From: Gnetum montanum
Lineage: Eukaryota > Streptophyta > Gnetopsida > Gnetales > Gnetaceae
Assembly (NCBI GenBank): GCA_015680685.1
Contig: MNCI01002086.1
Location: 103,763 to 167,762, forward strand
Direction of reading: 5' to 3'
DNA: 64,000 bases
Every line of letters begins with the position of its first letter. The first letter of the stretch is position 1. Position numbers and translations under genes: made by a program. This document shows positions 11,164-22,470 of this stretch, piece by piece. Below the pieces are notes generated by a model. It had not been told where the DNA came from, searched no databases, and saw nothing but the letters and a program-made list of their open reading frames with translations.

Positions 11164-11784
11164 CTACGCGCGTGTCAATTCAGACGGTAGCTCGCCCTGT
11201 AAAAGGTACGTTTTAATGTCGTCGTACCATTCAGGTGTGCTTTCCTTGAGAAGAGAAGAGATTTGCACTGTCTGAATGATAGGATCTTCACAGTCTGTTA
11301 TCAATGCAGGGCAGGTGTCAAAAAGATGTGAAGGCACGTTCAAAGCCAGTGTAGCTAGTGCGTCGGCCAGTGTGTTATCCGTGCGTGGCACGTGCTGGGC
11401 ATTGATGGTCGTGAATCTTCTTAGAAGGTCTTTAGCTTTATTGCAGTAGGGCTGAAAATGTACAACCTTGTAGGCGTAGAATCCTGTGATCTAATTTATG
11501 ACAAACATCGAATCGCCCCTAATCGCCAGGTGTCGAACATCGAGTTCATTGGCAGTTAGTAATCCCCTGAGGAGCCCCTCGTACTCTACCACATTGTTCG
11601 TACAGGGGAAGGTCAAGCGATAAGCGTGAAGACGTACATCCTTAGGTGATAGCGTAATAACAGTGGCGGCGCTGCCACCTTTTGCGGTTGAGGCTTCGTC
11701 GAAATACAACGTCACCTCGAGTCCTGTCAAGACAGGGCTTAAACTATGTACATGTTCATCAGGGAATTCTGGTTCTATAGTCAC
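11164..11784 (-). pseudogene. Second, archaeal-type RNase H (aRNH) of the Tat element
   Basis: Would degrade RNA in RNA/DNA hybrids. This extra domain between the Ty3-type RNase H and integrase defines the Tat lineage among plant Ty3/gypsy elements. Visible motifs are LYFDEAS (first Asp), NNVVEYEGLLRGL (Glu), IRGDSMFVIN (second Asp) and RTDNTLADALA (last Asp), so all four acidic residues remain. A single in-frame stop after FVIN (about 11491) splits it. The following residues continue the fold, and the stop is plausibly a mutated Gln codon. The linker to integrase (11164-11300) is Asp/Glu-rich. Confidence 0.88.
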
Positions 11785-11886
11785 CTGATTATTAATTGGT
11801 GACGTTATTAACTGGTCAGCTATCGCTTGGCCTTTCGTAGATGATTGGCCAATATAGTGCAGATCGAATTCTATCGTGATAGCCTT

Positions 11887-13469
11887 CTAGCGAGCTATTT
11901 TACTGCTCTCGTATAGGTTGTGCATAATGGCCCTAAGAATGTTGTTTTTATAGATGATGTTGACCTTGCTACGGAAAAGATAATGGCTACACTTTTTAAG
12001 CGTAAAAACTAATGCTAGGCAGTTACGCTCTACGTCGTTATACCTCATTTCGTACGCACAAAGGGCATGACTCAAGTAGTAGATGGGCACTTTCGACCCA
12101 TCATCCCTCCTTTGGGAAAGTAATGCTGCTAACGCTACGTCCAACGTCGCGAGGTAAATGTAAAATGGTAAGTTCCTTTGTGGTGGGAAGACCATTGGCA
12201 AATGTTGCAGTTCTTGTTTTAAGCTGTCAAACACACGTTGGCAATCGTTGGTCCATTCGAAATTAACCCCTTTTTTCAACAAGTGTTGCATAGGGTGTAG
12301 CTTGTCAGTTAATCTCGAGATGAACCGGCGTATAAACTGTAAGCGTCCCTGTAATCCACGTAATTACTTGAGGTCTATGGGAGGTGTTAGCTCAACAATG
12401 GCTTTGACCTTATCAGGGTCAACTCGTATGCCAGCTTCCGACACCACAAACCCCAGCATGCGTCCAGTTTTGACTCCGAATACGCACTTCTTTGGGTTAA
12501 GCCGGAGCTCGTATTTGGAGCATCTTTTAAGGACTAATTCCAGGTCTCCTGAATGATCGTTAGACTTTAAAGACTTAACAGCTATATTGTCTACGTAATC
12601 ATTCGGCCTTCCTAGGAGGTAATCACTAAAGATGTATGTCATGGCTCGTTGATACGTTGCTCCGGTGTTCTTTAGACCAAAAGGCATCATAGTGTAGCAA
12701 AAGGTGTCCCAGGGCGTCATGAATGTCGTGGTCAATTGATGTTCTAGGTTGATTTGAATCTGATTATAGCCTAAAAAATCATCCATAAAGGATAGAAGCG
12801 CATGCCCAGCTGTTGTATCGACTAGCTGGTCGATATTCGGTAGTGGGAAGTTATCCTTGATCGTGGCGTTATTCAAATCCCGGAAGTCTATGCAAATGTG
12901 TATGCTTCCGATCTTCTTTGGGAAAACTACAATGTTAGATACCCAGTCCGAGTAATCGACCGCATGGATGAAACCAGCCTGATACAGTTTGGTGATTTCA
13001 TCACGCACGGCTAGCGCGATCTCTGGCTTGATTTTGCGTGTCTTTTGCCTAACTGCTTTAATCTGCGGGTCTAAGATGATGTTATGCTAGATTAGCGTGG
13101 GATCTAGTCCAGACATATCCTTGTATGACCATGCAAAGATAGTAATGTTGTCTTGCAGGACCTGTTTTATAGCATCGTGCATTTTTTGATCTAGTAAAGA
13201 GCTGACTTTAAGCGTTTTGGCTTCACCCTTATGCGTAACGATAGAGACCTTATTGAGGGGGTCTTCGGTTATGTCCCCAGCCTTTAGGTCTAGCGTGCGT
13301 GTCGACTGTTCTGGCCATTCTGGGGACGTCTCCGACATAGCTATGGTTACGCCTTCTAAAGGGGGGTTAATGTCTATCAGCGTGGAGTCGAATTGCCTAA
13401 CTACCTTCCCGTATGGGCCCGTCAAAGTTAGGGGTGCTGAAAATGTTGCGTCCATTTGCCATCTGTCCT
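11887..13469 (-). pseudogene. Reverse transcriptase and Ty3-type RNase H of the Tat element
   Basis: Would copy element RNA into DNA. An N-terminal connecting part (13087-13469) leads into RT fingers and palm (12364-13008). Recognisable motifs include KIGSIHICIDFRDLNNATIK, DNFPLPNIDQLVD and MMPFGLKNTGATYQRAM. The catalytic YVDD box reads YVDNIAVKS, with the second Asp changed to Asn (a G-to-A change), and FMDGYSGY reads FMDDFLGYNQI. RNase H follows (11887-12291; ATLDVALAALLS and ERNCLALVFTLKKC). Stops separate the segments near 12364 and 13087. A splice-acceptor-like TTTTGCAG precedes the N-terminus on the minus strand (AG at 13468-13469). Confidence 0.92.
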
Positions 13470-13720
13470 GCAAAACCGCAAAGTGCGTAAATAATCAGGA
13501 GAAAGATGACGTAGTTTTGTCAAACGTGGAAAGTTAATTGAAGTTCAAAATTATAAACAGGCTGTAATCAATGCTACCTAATTACGAGGCGATAAGATGT
13601 GATAGTTTAACGTCATTTTGGATAGCAGTGCATGCGATATCAGCTGCATTAATATCTTGAATTTTGGGTTCCATTTTAGGAGAGTCCCACTAAAATCAGA
13701 TATCAAGTCGGTGATCCTCG

Positions 13721-13730
13721 CATATAAGTA
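13721..13730 (+). promoter_or_regulatory. TATA-like box for the antisense ORF
   Basis: CATATAAGTA on the plus strand, about 160 bases before the antisense start codon, in a sequence otherwise without TATA matches nearby. Confidence 0.4.
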
Positions 13731-13882
13731 AGTAGTTTTTTTGACGAGAACAGGCTGTTGGCTGTTGTGAATTCGAATTCGTAACTGTTGCTGAGCGAGA
13801 GAAGGAAGAGCAGAGGATTAGAGCGTGTGATTTTGTGAAGATATGCAAGTGTTAAACTGTGAAAAATTCTGAAGCTGTTGCA

Positions 13883-14005
13883 ATGGCACCAAAGATCAAA
13901 AGGAAGAATGCAAAACTGGCCAAAATCGATGAGGTGCAAGAAAATCTGGAGCGCGTTTCGCAGGCGGTGGTCGATGTTTGTGACCCTACGCCTTTGAATC
14001 GGTAG
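13883..14005 (+). CDS. Antisense 40-aa ORF or first exon inside the Tat element
   Basis: Runs opposite to gag-pol. ATG at 13883 sits in a fair plant context (GCAATGGC). The peptide starts MAPKIKRKNAKLAKIDE, a very basic stretch like a nuclear-localisation signal, followed by an amphipathic region (VQENLERVSQAVVDV). The frame ends with TAG at 14003, but CG|GTAGGT (donor at 14002) could instead splice it onward. A TATA-like box lies upstream at 13721. Antisense extra ORFs are known in some Tat-lineage elements (Grande, Retand) but usually lie 3' of integrase, so this position is unusual. It could also be a captured host first exon. I do not recognise the protein. Confidence 0.4.
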   Translation: MAPKIKRKNAKLAKIDEVQENLERVSQAVVDVCDPTPLNR

Positions 14006-14319
14006 GTCATTCCTTACATGCTTATGTTTGTTTTAATGTCTACTTTTCGTGCTATCTTTTATGTGAATGTGGATTTCAAATTGTGGACCTCGGGTTAATG
14101 CGAGGGTTTGATGGGGTTGCGTCTACCGCCGTTGTCAGGGACGAACCTTGCGTTATTGCAAGGGTTTGGGCGATTTTGGCCTAGATAACTAGGTGTAGCA
14201 AGTTGTCTGTATTAGTCATGCAAATGTAAATGTAGGCGTTAATGTATGTAACAAAAGAAATGGCTAAGTACAAGGCGCGATAACTTGCCAAACATGATAA
14301 CGTATGCAAAGACCATCAT

Positions 14320-15156
14320 TCAACCATTAATGCGTAATTGTTTCTTAATGGCCTTTACGTTAAGCGTTGCATAAGGGCGAGGAGACTTATGGTTTGACTC
14401 CTCTACGTTGCCATCCAAAAATGGCAGGTTAGCCCAAGCTAGACCATCATCATTGTTGTCGGTTTGTTGAGAGGTTTGGAGATGAGTCTGATCGTCAGTC
14501 GTTTCCACCTTCGAACCCCGTTCTTCTTCAATGTTATTGACGGTCGTGAGGGTGACTTCATCATTGCGTATCACAACCTCCCCTCTAGCATAGGGAAGGT
14601 GTATCTCTTGGTGTATTGGTGATTAAACTGCCCTCAGTTGGGCTAACCATGACCTCCCCAAGATCAGGTTGAACCCTGGCATCTCCTCGACGACTAAGAA
14701 AGTGGCCTCTGTTGGGAATTGATCCCCCACCACAAACTCAATACGCAACATCCCCTTAACTTGAACCCGTGCCCCGTTGAACGATTTTATGCAAGCCGTC
14801 ATCGTGGGAGTGATCTGGTCGACCAGGCCCAACCTATCCACGATGGAATAGGGTATGACGTTGGTAGCTGCGCCATCGTCTACGTGCACTCTCCGGATCC
14901 AGTATTGACCAACTCGAATGGTGATAAACATAGGTTCAATTGTGACCTGACCTTTCTCAAGATCATCTTTAATAGACTCATCATGAAAGGTTAGTGAGGT
15001 AGGCCTGGGTTGCTCAGTTTCAGAAGGAAACATGACAGCATGTATCGCTTCCTCTTCAGCTGGTAAGCTTTCATCCACTGATATGGATGTCAGCATGCGT
15101 ACCATAGCCTCACGGTGTTCCCGAGATGTCATAAGTAGGTCATAAAGGCTCAGCAT
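14320..15156 (-). pseudogene. Aspartic protease of the Tat element
   Basis: Would cleave the Gag-Pol polyprotein. The active-site region reads VHVDDGAATNVIPYSIVD, where the family has a D-(S/T/G)-G-type triplet; here it is DDG. The flap and C-terminal motif FNLILGRSWLAQL fits retropepsins. A C-terminal tail rich in Glu, Thr and Gln (14320-14574) is separated by one stop at 14623 with the frame apparently continuing. An N-terminal stretch (15010-15156) links to gag. The order gag-protease-gap-RT matches Ogre-type elements. Confidence 0.85.
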
Positions 15157-15351
15157 TGTGTTCTTTTACTTGAGAGCCTGTTTGACTTGCATAAATGCAT
15201 CGAGGAGGTCCTTCTCTCAACTGGGTTGTTTATCCCCTTTGTCCTCTTCCATTCGGCCTAGGAGACGGATCTCCCAAGGTAGAGCGGTATCAGTCGGGGG
15301 GCTGTTCTTTTTCTTGCCAAGAGAAGGTGGTTGCGTTTCCGCACCTTTATC

Positions 15352-18108
15352 CTACCCCTGAGGTACAGGCGAAGGCACAGAGGCCAGGGGCCTAGGCTTC
15401 GGGAAGCTGAGTGTAGAATGGTCTTTTGTTGCGTTAACTGATGTGTTCTCATCCTTTCGTTTGGGAGGTGATGGTAGACTCTTTTGGTTGGAGGTCTGCC
15501 CCTGCGTGAGAGGAGCGGCCTGTGGTTTTGGCACCCTGATAATGAAGGGCATCTTAGGCATGGGCGCAGACGAGGCCGCGGCTTGACTGTCGCTGCGTGA
15601 CCGAGGGTGTATCCGAGAAGGTGCCCGTATGATGAAGGGCGGCCTCGAGACCCCACTGGCTGCCGATGAAATGGTTGGCCCCCTTTGTGAGCTGGTAGGG
15701 ACACGCAAAACAAAAGGTTGTTTTGGCGGTTCCCTCCTCTCACTGTCCGTACTCACCACAGTGATTGTATAAGGATTGTCGTTTGTGTTCAACGGGTCCT
15801 TATATACGTGCAATGTTTGGTTTTCGGGACACGTCGGGTTACTGCTATCTAACTTGAGTGAACCATCGTCCAGCATACGTTGAATGTCATCTTTCAACGA
15901 CTAGTAGTAATCCGTATCGTGACCACACAGCTGGTGGTAGTCACAGAAACGGTCTAGCCTGAAAGATCTTGGAACTGGTGGTTCGTTAGGTAAGGCTAAA
16001 GAAGGGTTCTTCAGCAGTTCACAATGACGTCTGTGACGCTTCAGAGCTTCCTCGGACACCTTCTTAGGTTGAATGTGCCCTGCCTCTAACAGTTGTTTCA
16101 GCAGTTCAGAATGCTTTACAGGTAATGCCGTGTACTTTGAGTGATCCTTACGCTCAAAGTTTGGCTTAGGCTGGGGGGGCCCTTCAGGGGCAGTTGTGTC
16201 TTGGCTGGTGTCGACACCAGTCGTGGTCTCAGGAGGTGCCATGGGTGCCTTCTTGTTCTTAGTCTTTGTTCCCTCGGTTATCGTAGCTACTATCGTTGTC
16301 GCTGCTTTACCTTTGTCTTTGCTCTTGTTATGTGCATTCCTGTAGGCGACATACATCGGGTCCTTGCTGGCCTCCGCAGCATCTTGGATGCTTCTAGTTT
16401 GAGCGAAGGCTTGGTGTAGAGAGTTGGGGGAAAGATAATACAGCTTTGACTTAATAAAGTCGTTGACTGCTCCCTTGAATATAGCCAGCAGATGTGAGTT
16501 CGCAATCGGCTCGCAGATCTCATTCAAGGTAGCATTCCAGCGCTGTATGAACTTTTGGACGGGCTCGAGCGGGTCTTGTTTCACCCCCATGAGCTGATCC
16601 AATGTGACTTCAGGTTTCAAGTTGTATTTGAAGCAGGTCACAAATTGGGTCAGCAGCTCTTCCAAGGTTGAGATGGAAGAGCGTGGGAGGGCTCGGTACC
16701 AATCCAAAGCTTTCCCTGTTAGAGACATTGCAAAGACTCGGATGATGGTGTGTGGCCACTGTTGCAACAACAAGGACTCAAACCTAAACGTGACCAAGTG
16801 AGCATTGGGATCTCCTTCCCCATTGTACTTGGTAAAATGAGGTAGGGACATCCCTGTCGGCAACGACAGCATAGGGACCGCTGGGCTAATCGGATCATCT
16901 TGGTAAAAGTCCATGATCTGAATGGTATCAGAACCAATGGCTTTGAGGCGTCGAACCTCCTCTGTGAGATTCTGTATAAGCTGGAAAATTTGGTCTAGAC
17001 CTGTTGATGGAGGTGTCTGTGTAGAAGGCATAGGAGGTTGGACTAGGAGGGCAGCGCCAGGGAATGGAAACAATGGAAGAGGTTGGCTTGCAGCTGGTGG
17101 GGCGGGGATCCTAGCAGGTAGGGGAGCCTGTGAAGACCACCATCCACTAGTTTGCGAAGAGGGGTTAGCTGCCGCCTACTGCGCGAGATAAGGATGAGGA
17201 TACTGCGGTACCACCTATGGAATATGCGTTGCGGGTGCAACCGGGGGTTGCACGCCATACACCACAGACTGGGTATGTTGCGCCGCCGGGTTGGCCCACT
17301 GGCTTACGGCAGGCTGTTGGGCGTAAGTTTGTGGCTGAACGGACATGGTAATCTGTTGAGTTGGAGGGGGCGGAAGCGACAAGGTCTACCCTGGGCACGT
17401 TGTGTATATGTTGTGAGGTTGTATATGAAGGATAAAGTGGGATGCGGTGGTCGCCGGGACCACCACTGGGATGCTAAGTACCCACGGTGACGAAATCGCC
17501 CCCACGTTATTATGAGGCATTTGTACTTGTAGCCTAGACGGCTGCGCGGTGGCCTGTGGCATGGCAGGGAAATGCATCTATGCGGTCATGGCTGGGTCAA
17601 GAGGAGCAGCCTCTCCGTTGAAAGGGAACAAGGGATTTATGTACGTTTGGGGGCTCAGAGTATGGAACGAATGTTCCGACTGGGCTACCAATTCATCCTC
17701 TTCTTCTTCCCCATGCTGGGGCTCCAACGTAGTCCGTGAAGCCTGGCCTTTGGCCATGAACAACTGTGTTATAAGTTCATGTTGGTGTTCGGTCAAGGGA
17801 ATAATGTCGTAAGCTGTTGGTTTGAAATCATGGCCCCCTCAGTGAACCACCTCAAAGTTTCGCTTTGCTTCGACTTCGGCCCGGCTAAGAGCCAGCTTCG
17901 CCTGGATCTTAACACATATAAAGTTGTATTCTTTAGGGGTTATGACCGTGAAGACGGGCTCTTTTCCCTGAAGTCTCAATGATCGGCGCAATGGCCCTAG
18001 AGATCCTGTTGCGCCAGGAGCTGGTCTGGTGACCGCGATAGGGTTCACAGATGTGGCACCCAAGTCAGCAGGGACCATGGCAGTTGTGGTCGTGTACAAG
18101 GAATCCAT
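15352..18108 (-). pseudogene. Gag polyprotein of the Tat element
   Basis: Structural protein of the virus-like particle. The N-terminal leader (17839-18108, starts MDSLYTTTTAMVPADLG) is followed by Pro/Gln/Gly-rich sequence with stops (17074-17838). The best open part (15901-17073, 390 codons) has the retrotransposon capsid motif MSLTGKALDWYRALP and LEELLTQFVTCFKYNL. It ends in the Tat zinc-finger-like FCDYHQLCGHDTDYY, then TAG (15901-15903) and SLKDDIQRMLDDGSL in the same frame, so a single nonsense change interrupts an otherwise continuous product. The tail 15352-15897 is Pro/Ser/Arg-rich with repeated PFI(I/L)R(V/A)P blocks. Confidence 0.9.
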
Positions 18109-18325
18109 TGAGTAATGAGATTAATGATAACTGGTAATCGGATCTAAGAACTGGCTGGCAACAAAAACACGAATAGGCATTCTACCCTGTAGGATTCCAA
18201 AGAAATCCTCCTTGCGACCGATCTACACCACACGATTTGCCGTAAACTTCCCTAGAGGTATTACGTCTACGGTTTAGGGTATGGATCGCTAACAGGGCTA
18301 CCTGAAATATTCGGATCGGAGCCTA

Positions 18326-18344
18326 GGCCCTCCTTCGAGCGCCA
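18326..18344 (-). promoter_or_regulatory. Primer-binding site of the Tat element
   Basis: On the element strand TGGCGCTCGAAGGAGGGCC lies six bases after the 5' LTR. It should pair with a tRNA 3' end of type ...TTCGAGCGCCA. I cannot name the tRNA with confidence. Confidence 0.75.
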
Positions 18345-18350
18345 GAAAAC

Positions 18351-19874
18351 TGTAACGACGGAAAATGTCGGCAGCTGGAAAATACCAAACAAAATCCCGC
18401 GTACACAGTTTTAACCACGGATCCATGTGAGGGCTATGCTGGAAAAATGACTCTACGGCGCCCTGAATGGTCTTGTCGATCAGACAGGGACTTACTAATC
18501 AGCAAACCGATGAATATCTCGTGGAACGATATGATTCGAGGAATCGCAAAATGAGGGGAAAATGACGTAGATGAATTGTAACGATGATAACGCTAAACAT
18601 GATAAGAGGAGGCCAACACAAGAGAAACGCGTGGTTTCAAGCTCTGCGCTCTGACTTAAAAGATATATATTTTGTATATCGCGTTACAATGGGGAGACCC
18701 CGATTACTGGATGTAAAGCAAGCACAAAACAACAAGAAAACTGTCCAAACGGAAGTCCAGTCTACCTTGTGGGCCAAAGCTGGGATGCAAGGAAGGTCAA
18801 GCTGTGACGTCTATCGATCAACTATTTCTGACCAATAGAGCCTGTGAATGGTGCAAGATGATCCCACGATCTTGGATCTGTTTCTTTCGCCTTAGGTAGT
18901 TTTTGTTTAGGACTGCCAGTGGTCGCTGATGAAGAAAAGCTGTGTTGCCGATGCTCAAAGCGAACTGTGCTCTCTTTCTGCCGGAAGGTGATGTTATCAA
19001 CAATGGCCAAAGTACTGCTCTCTGTATCTCTGCTCAAAGTGATAAGTGCTCCCATGCTCAGAAAAATGCCTTTGCTTCTTTGATTTGCCCACCCCTTGTA
19101 TCTTTGTCAACTGGGATATTTATAGGTTGCGACGCCCTGTGGAAAAGGCGCAACCTTGATGACGTGTACCCCAGACATTTCAGGTACTGTTGACCTGACC
19201 CTTTTGTGTCAAACTTTGTGACTACGCCCAATACACTCGCTTGCGTATTGTGCGTGTGAAGAACAGATGCGCGTCGGGCATGTTTCAACTGTCTTTGGGT
19301 TATATTACGCTTATTCACGTTGCGTTGCGTGCATGAGCGTAACATAACGTGGAAACAATGGATTCAAGCTGTTTTACGCTCGCTTACGCAGCTACGCGTA
19401 ATGAAGCGTAAAACAATGTTTATCTTGGCGGTGCAATACGCTGCGACACATTGCGTTGCGTAATGAGCGTATGATGAGCAATCACACTTTCTTAGACTTT
19501 GCCTTTGACTGTTTTGGAGCTCATTATGCTGTTGTGCGTAACAAAGCGTAAACCTGGCCTTGAACAAAAGACTTAGCAAAATATACAAGAAGTCGCATAT
19601 TACGCTGCTAAAGCCTCTCCCTATGCCAAAGTAACTAGCCTTCTGATGCCGGACTATGTTTAAACAGAATCACGCTAAGCGCCATTACGCTACATCGCGT
19701 GGTATAGCGTAATCAGAGAAAACATAGTAAGATTAGGAATCTGCACGAGAAGTTGAAGATTTGATGCTATGTGCCTCTTGGTGTTGCTCTATCTTATTCT
19801 CCCTTCTGGAATGTGCCCTTGCCTGAATTGCGAATCTTTGCCTGAGGCCAACTCGCAATTTTCACTGTGTTTCA
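18351..19874 (-). repeat. 5' LTR of the Tat element
   Basis: 1524 bp, TGTAACGACGG...CACTGTGTTTCA, nearly identical in layout to 6879-8384. GCCTC follows at 19875-19879, matching the base run before the other LTR. It keeps more CpG and intact GCGTAA/TTACGC motifs than the 3' LTR. Confidence 0.95.
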
Positions 19875-19879
19875 GCCTC

Positions 19880-20230
19880 ATTGTCCAGATAATTAATTAG
19901 TTCCTCATGAATTTGACAACATAGAGAAAACCTCACCTCATTGGGCTATATCTTGTTGTTTTATTCACAATAAAGATTATTGATAAAGGAAATAAAACAA
20001 ATTATGGAAAAAGTTGAAAAGGATGGAAAAAATTTATATCAAGAAATGGGAAAATGATAGAAAATTGTAAAACAAGAAGTTGAGAATCACTTATTAATTC
20101 TTGATTTTAGGATGAGGCATCTCCCCCATAACTAAGCTTTTGATCATGACAAGAATTAATAAGTGGTCAGGCAAGCTTCATGCATTTGTAAAATAGTGCT
20201 AGACTTTTATGTTCAAGCCACTAGATGTCT
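19880..20230 (-). other. 3' noncoding region of unit V (right part)
   Basis: No gene. It continues 5930-6878 once the Tat element is removed and matches 1030-1390 of unit A, including GCATCTCCCCCATAACTAAG near 20117. Gag follows directly, with no pol. Confidence 0.6.
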
Positions 20231-22466
20231 TCTAGTTTAGTGGTAGCTATGTAGATGGGTTTTTTCTCATGTACTTGGTTTTGAAATGTATAGTGGATTA
20301 GAATAGGAGTTGTGTTAACCTTGTAGACATCTCACCCATGAACGCATCCTTTATCATGATTAGTGATGCATGGATTCTTCTATCTCTCCACAGTGCTAGG
20401 TTTATTGTTTTTGTCAGGTGTTGGAGTAACAATGGATGTTGGCCTTTACATAGGATTGGAGGAAATTGGTTGTGAGAGGAAGGGTATTTCTCTTGATTGG
20501 TGTTGTGCTGATTTGGATGAGTTAGTAGGTCCACAAGTGTTATGCTCACACATGGGAACCATTATAAAGAAAGGGCACTTTCAAGATTATGGTGGAGATC
20601 TATTGGCATTATCATTTCTATGTATGTTCATAGCACAAGTGGAATTCTTTTGTTGATGTTGTGGTGCTGAACCTTCCTATGTTGTTGACCATGACATGTG
20701 ATGAAGATGAGTATGAGAATATTGAGGATATGATGGAGGCTAAGAGGTGTGAGGTGGTGATCTCATAGAAGATGTTATGAGTTAATGATATTTGAGAGAG
20801 GTAGTAGTGATTTGAGGTAGAGGAAGTAGAACTAGTTGGGGAAATAGGTTGTTGAATGTAGTATCCAGACGTGTCTAATTGACAATAAGGGTAGTGCTAG
20901 TTTGATGATGGTCTTCCCCATGACTATGGGTTTTTCCACTATAGTTGACGATAGTGTTGAGGCTAGTAAGAAGTCCCACTAGGATAGTATGATTGATTGT
21001 TGGAATGTCTATAATTACCTTGTGAGAAAGGTAATTTTCTAGGCATTTGATTTTGTAAAAACTTGGGATTTAATGCAAAGCCAAATACTCATGTAGATGT
21101 AACATGGCTGGGTAATAGCCCTTTGGATGGTCATATAGCTAGATTTCACATCCATTATCTTCTTTGTTGGTGAGTTTATAGCCTCTTCTTCTTTAGTCTT
21201 TTCCCCTTTTTGTCAATCAGTGTTCTTACCTATCTCTTGATCCCTTTTTCTCCTTTTTTTGTGATTTGCTTTGCATTACTCTCTCCTCTATGGTTTCTAC
21301 ACAAGTTGTAAATTTCTCATTTATCCATTCTAACATCTTATTTAGCCTTGCCTAAAATTGAGCAATATATTGTTGCATTGGTAGGGTTTTTTGTGAGATC
21401 ACCTCATCGAGATTTACCCCTTGCCCCTTATAGAGATGAACCATCTTCTTTTGAAGAGTTAGATCCTAGTGATATTCCTTAACATTCTTTTGTTTACATA
21501 GCTCTCCTTCTTTTGCTACCCACTTGATTAGCCTTTGTAGTTGATGGACTTTTATTTCATGTAATTGACCTTGGGCATAAATCCCAAGGATCTCTCTCTT
21601 TTGACTATGAAGTCCATCTATGATGTAGAAAAGTTGCTCTTCTTAAGAGAAACCATGGCCTAGACATCTATATAGTAGAGAATATTATCTATTTAGGGCC
21701 ATATCCAAGGGTTCATGTTGTTCTTGTTTTCATCTTTGGATTCACTTCCATAGGTTGGACACCCTCGCATAGGTTTGGTATTTCTCATTGAGGAGTTCCA
21801 ACATTGTGGACCATTGATTGATCAAATTTTATTTCAATGATCTATATCACACTTTGGCTTTGTCTATTAGTGTCCTAGGCAAGAGCTTAAGTCTTTAACA
21901 CTCATTTTCAATGTTCTGTAAGATGCAGGCATCATGGAAGGCTTCTAAATGATGTTGTGGATTAGAATTATAGCCTCTTGTAAATTTAGGGATGTTATTC
22001 ATATCAAGCCTTTTGATGTGAATTTCCCTTCTATGCCTCTGGGGTATTTTAATTGCCTCTATAATTTGCATCATGCTCTTAGTGGCCAAAAAGGGTTTAC
22101 CATTATTAGACATGTCTTGGTGAAAACTTCTATTTCTATTTGTTTGATTATGATGATCTTATCTATGCTCATTTTGATGTCTTTTATTTTTTCCTTGGTT
22201 TCAATTTTTTATCTTTATCTTTACCCCATAGTGGAGCTCTATCTTTATACCTACATTCATCTTTGTTAGAACTAGACATCGAAGAGGAAGAGGAACATGA
22301 GAAATTGGGAGAATCACCATGCCTTCTATAGTGCTCCCCATGGTCCCTTGATTTATCTTTTCTAGGTTTTGAGAAGGTCCTAGGCCTTGAGGCTCTTCCT
22401 AATCTAGGACTTGGTCCATTTTCTCTAGGATTGTCTACCTTAGCTAAATGTAGTCCTTGAGTGTAG
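20231..22466 (-). pseudogene. Decayed gag of unit V
   Basis: Same order as unit A. The Ser/Arg-rich N-terminus is at 22184-22450 (SRPRTFSKPRKDKSRDHGEH, then a Ser run and KDKDKKLKPRKK). The capsid-like start is at 21895-22113 (IKRLDMNNIPKFTRGYNSN, HHLEAFHDACILQNI). A Lys/Glu-rich middle, remnants of the zinc-knuckle region (about 21060-21170) and a Pro/Tyr/His tail follow. Many stops and shifts are present. Element II is inserted at its N-terminal edge. Confidence 0.72.
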
Positions 22467-22470
22467 TAAG

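Larger units (their letters stand above)
13470..14319 (-). other. Intron-like noncoding gap between Tat protease and RT
   Basis: About 850 bases with no sense-strand coding, lying exactly between the protease end and the start of the RT part. On the minus strand the right side of the gap abuts the last codons KKQLRING and the left side ends in TTTTGCAG before the RT frame. Ogre elements, which are also Tat, are known to carry an intron between gag-pro and pol. I did not find a strong donor. The gap also carries an antisense gene-like segment (13721-14005). Confidence 0.5.
6879..19874 (-). mobile_element. Full-length Tat-lineage Ty3/gypsy retrotransposon (13.0 kb)
   Basis: Both LTRs, the primer site, the polypurine tract and an exact target duplication are present (GCCTC at 6874-6878 and 19875-19879). 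On the minus strand the order is gag, protease, RT-RNase H, a second archaeal-type RNase H, integrase, then a long 3' region with a 14-copy minisatellite. The extra RNase H between RT and integrase and the minisatellite in the 3' region are known marks of the Tat lineage (Ogre, Retand, Grande). Stops interrupt most frames and the RT motif is mutated, so the copy is not autonomous. It is visibly richer in CpG than the surrounding elements. Confidence 0.95.

Noticed and set aside
16141-17490. Plus-strand frames across the Tat gag region
   Set aside because: They are mirror frames of the gag coding strand, without start context or homology.
18351-19874. Host gene in the CpG-rich LTR
   Set aside because: The sequence repeats at 6879-8384 as an LTR, and short open frames there are not shared intact between the two copies.
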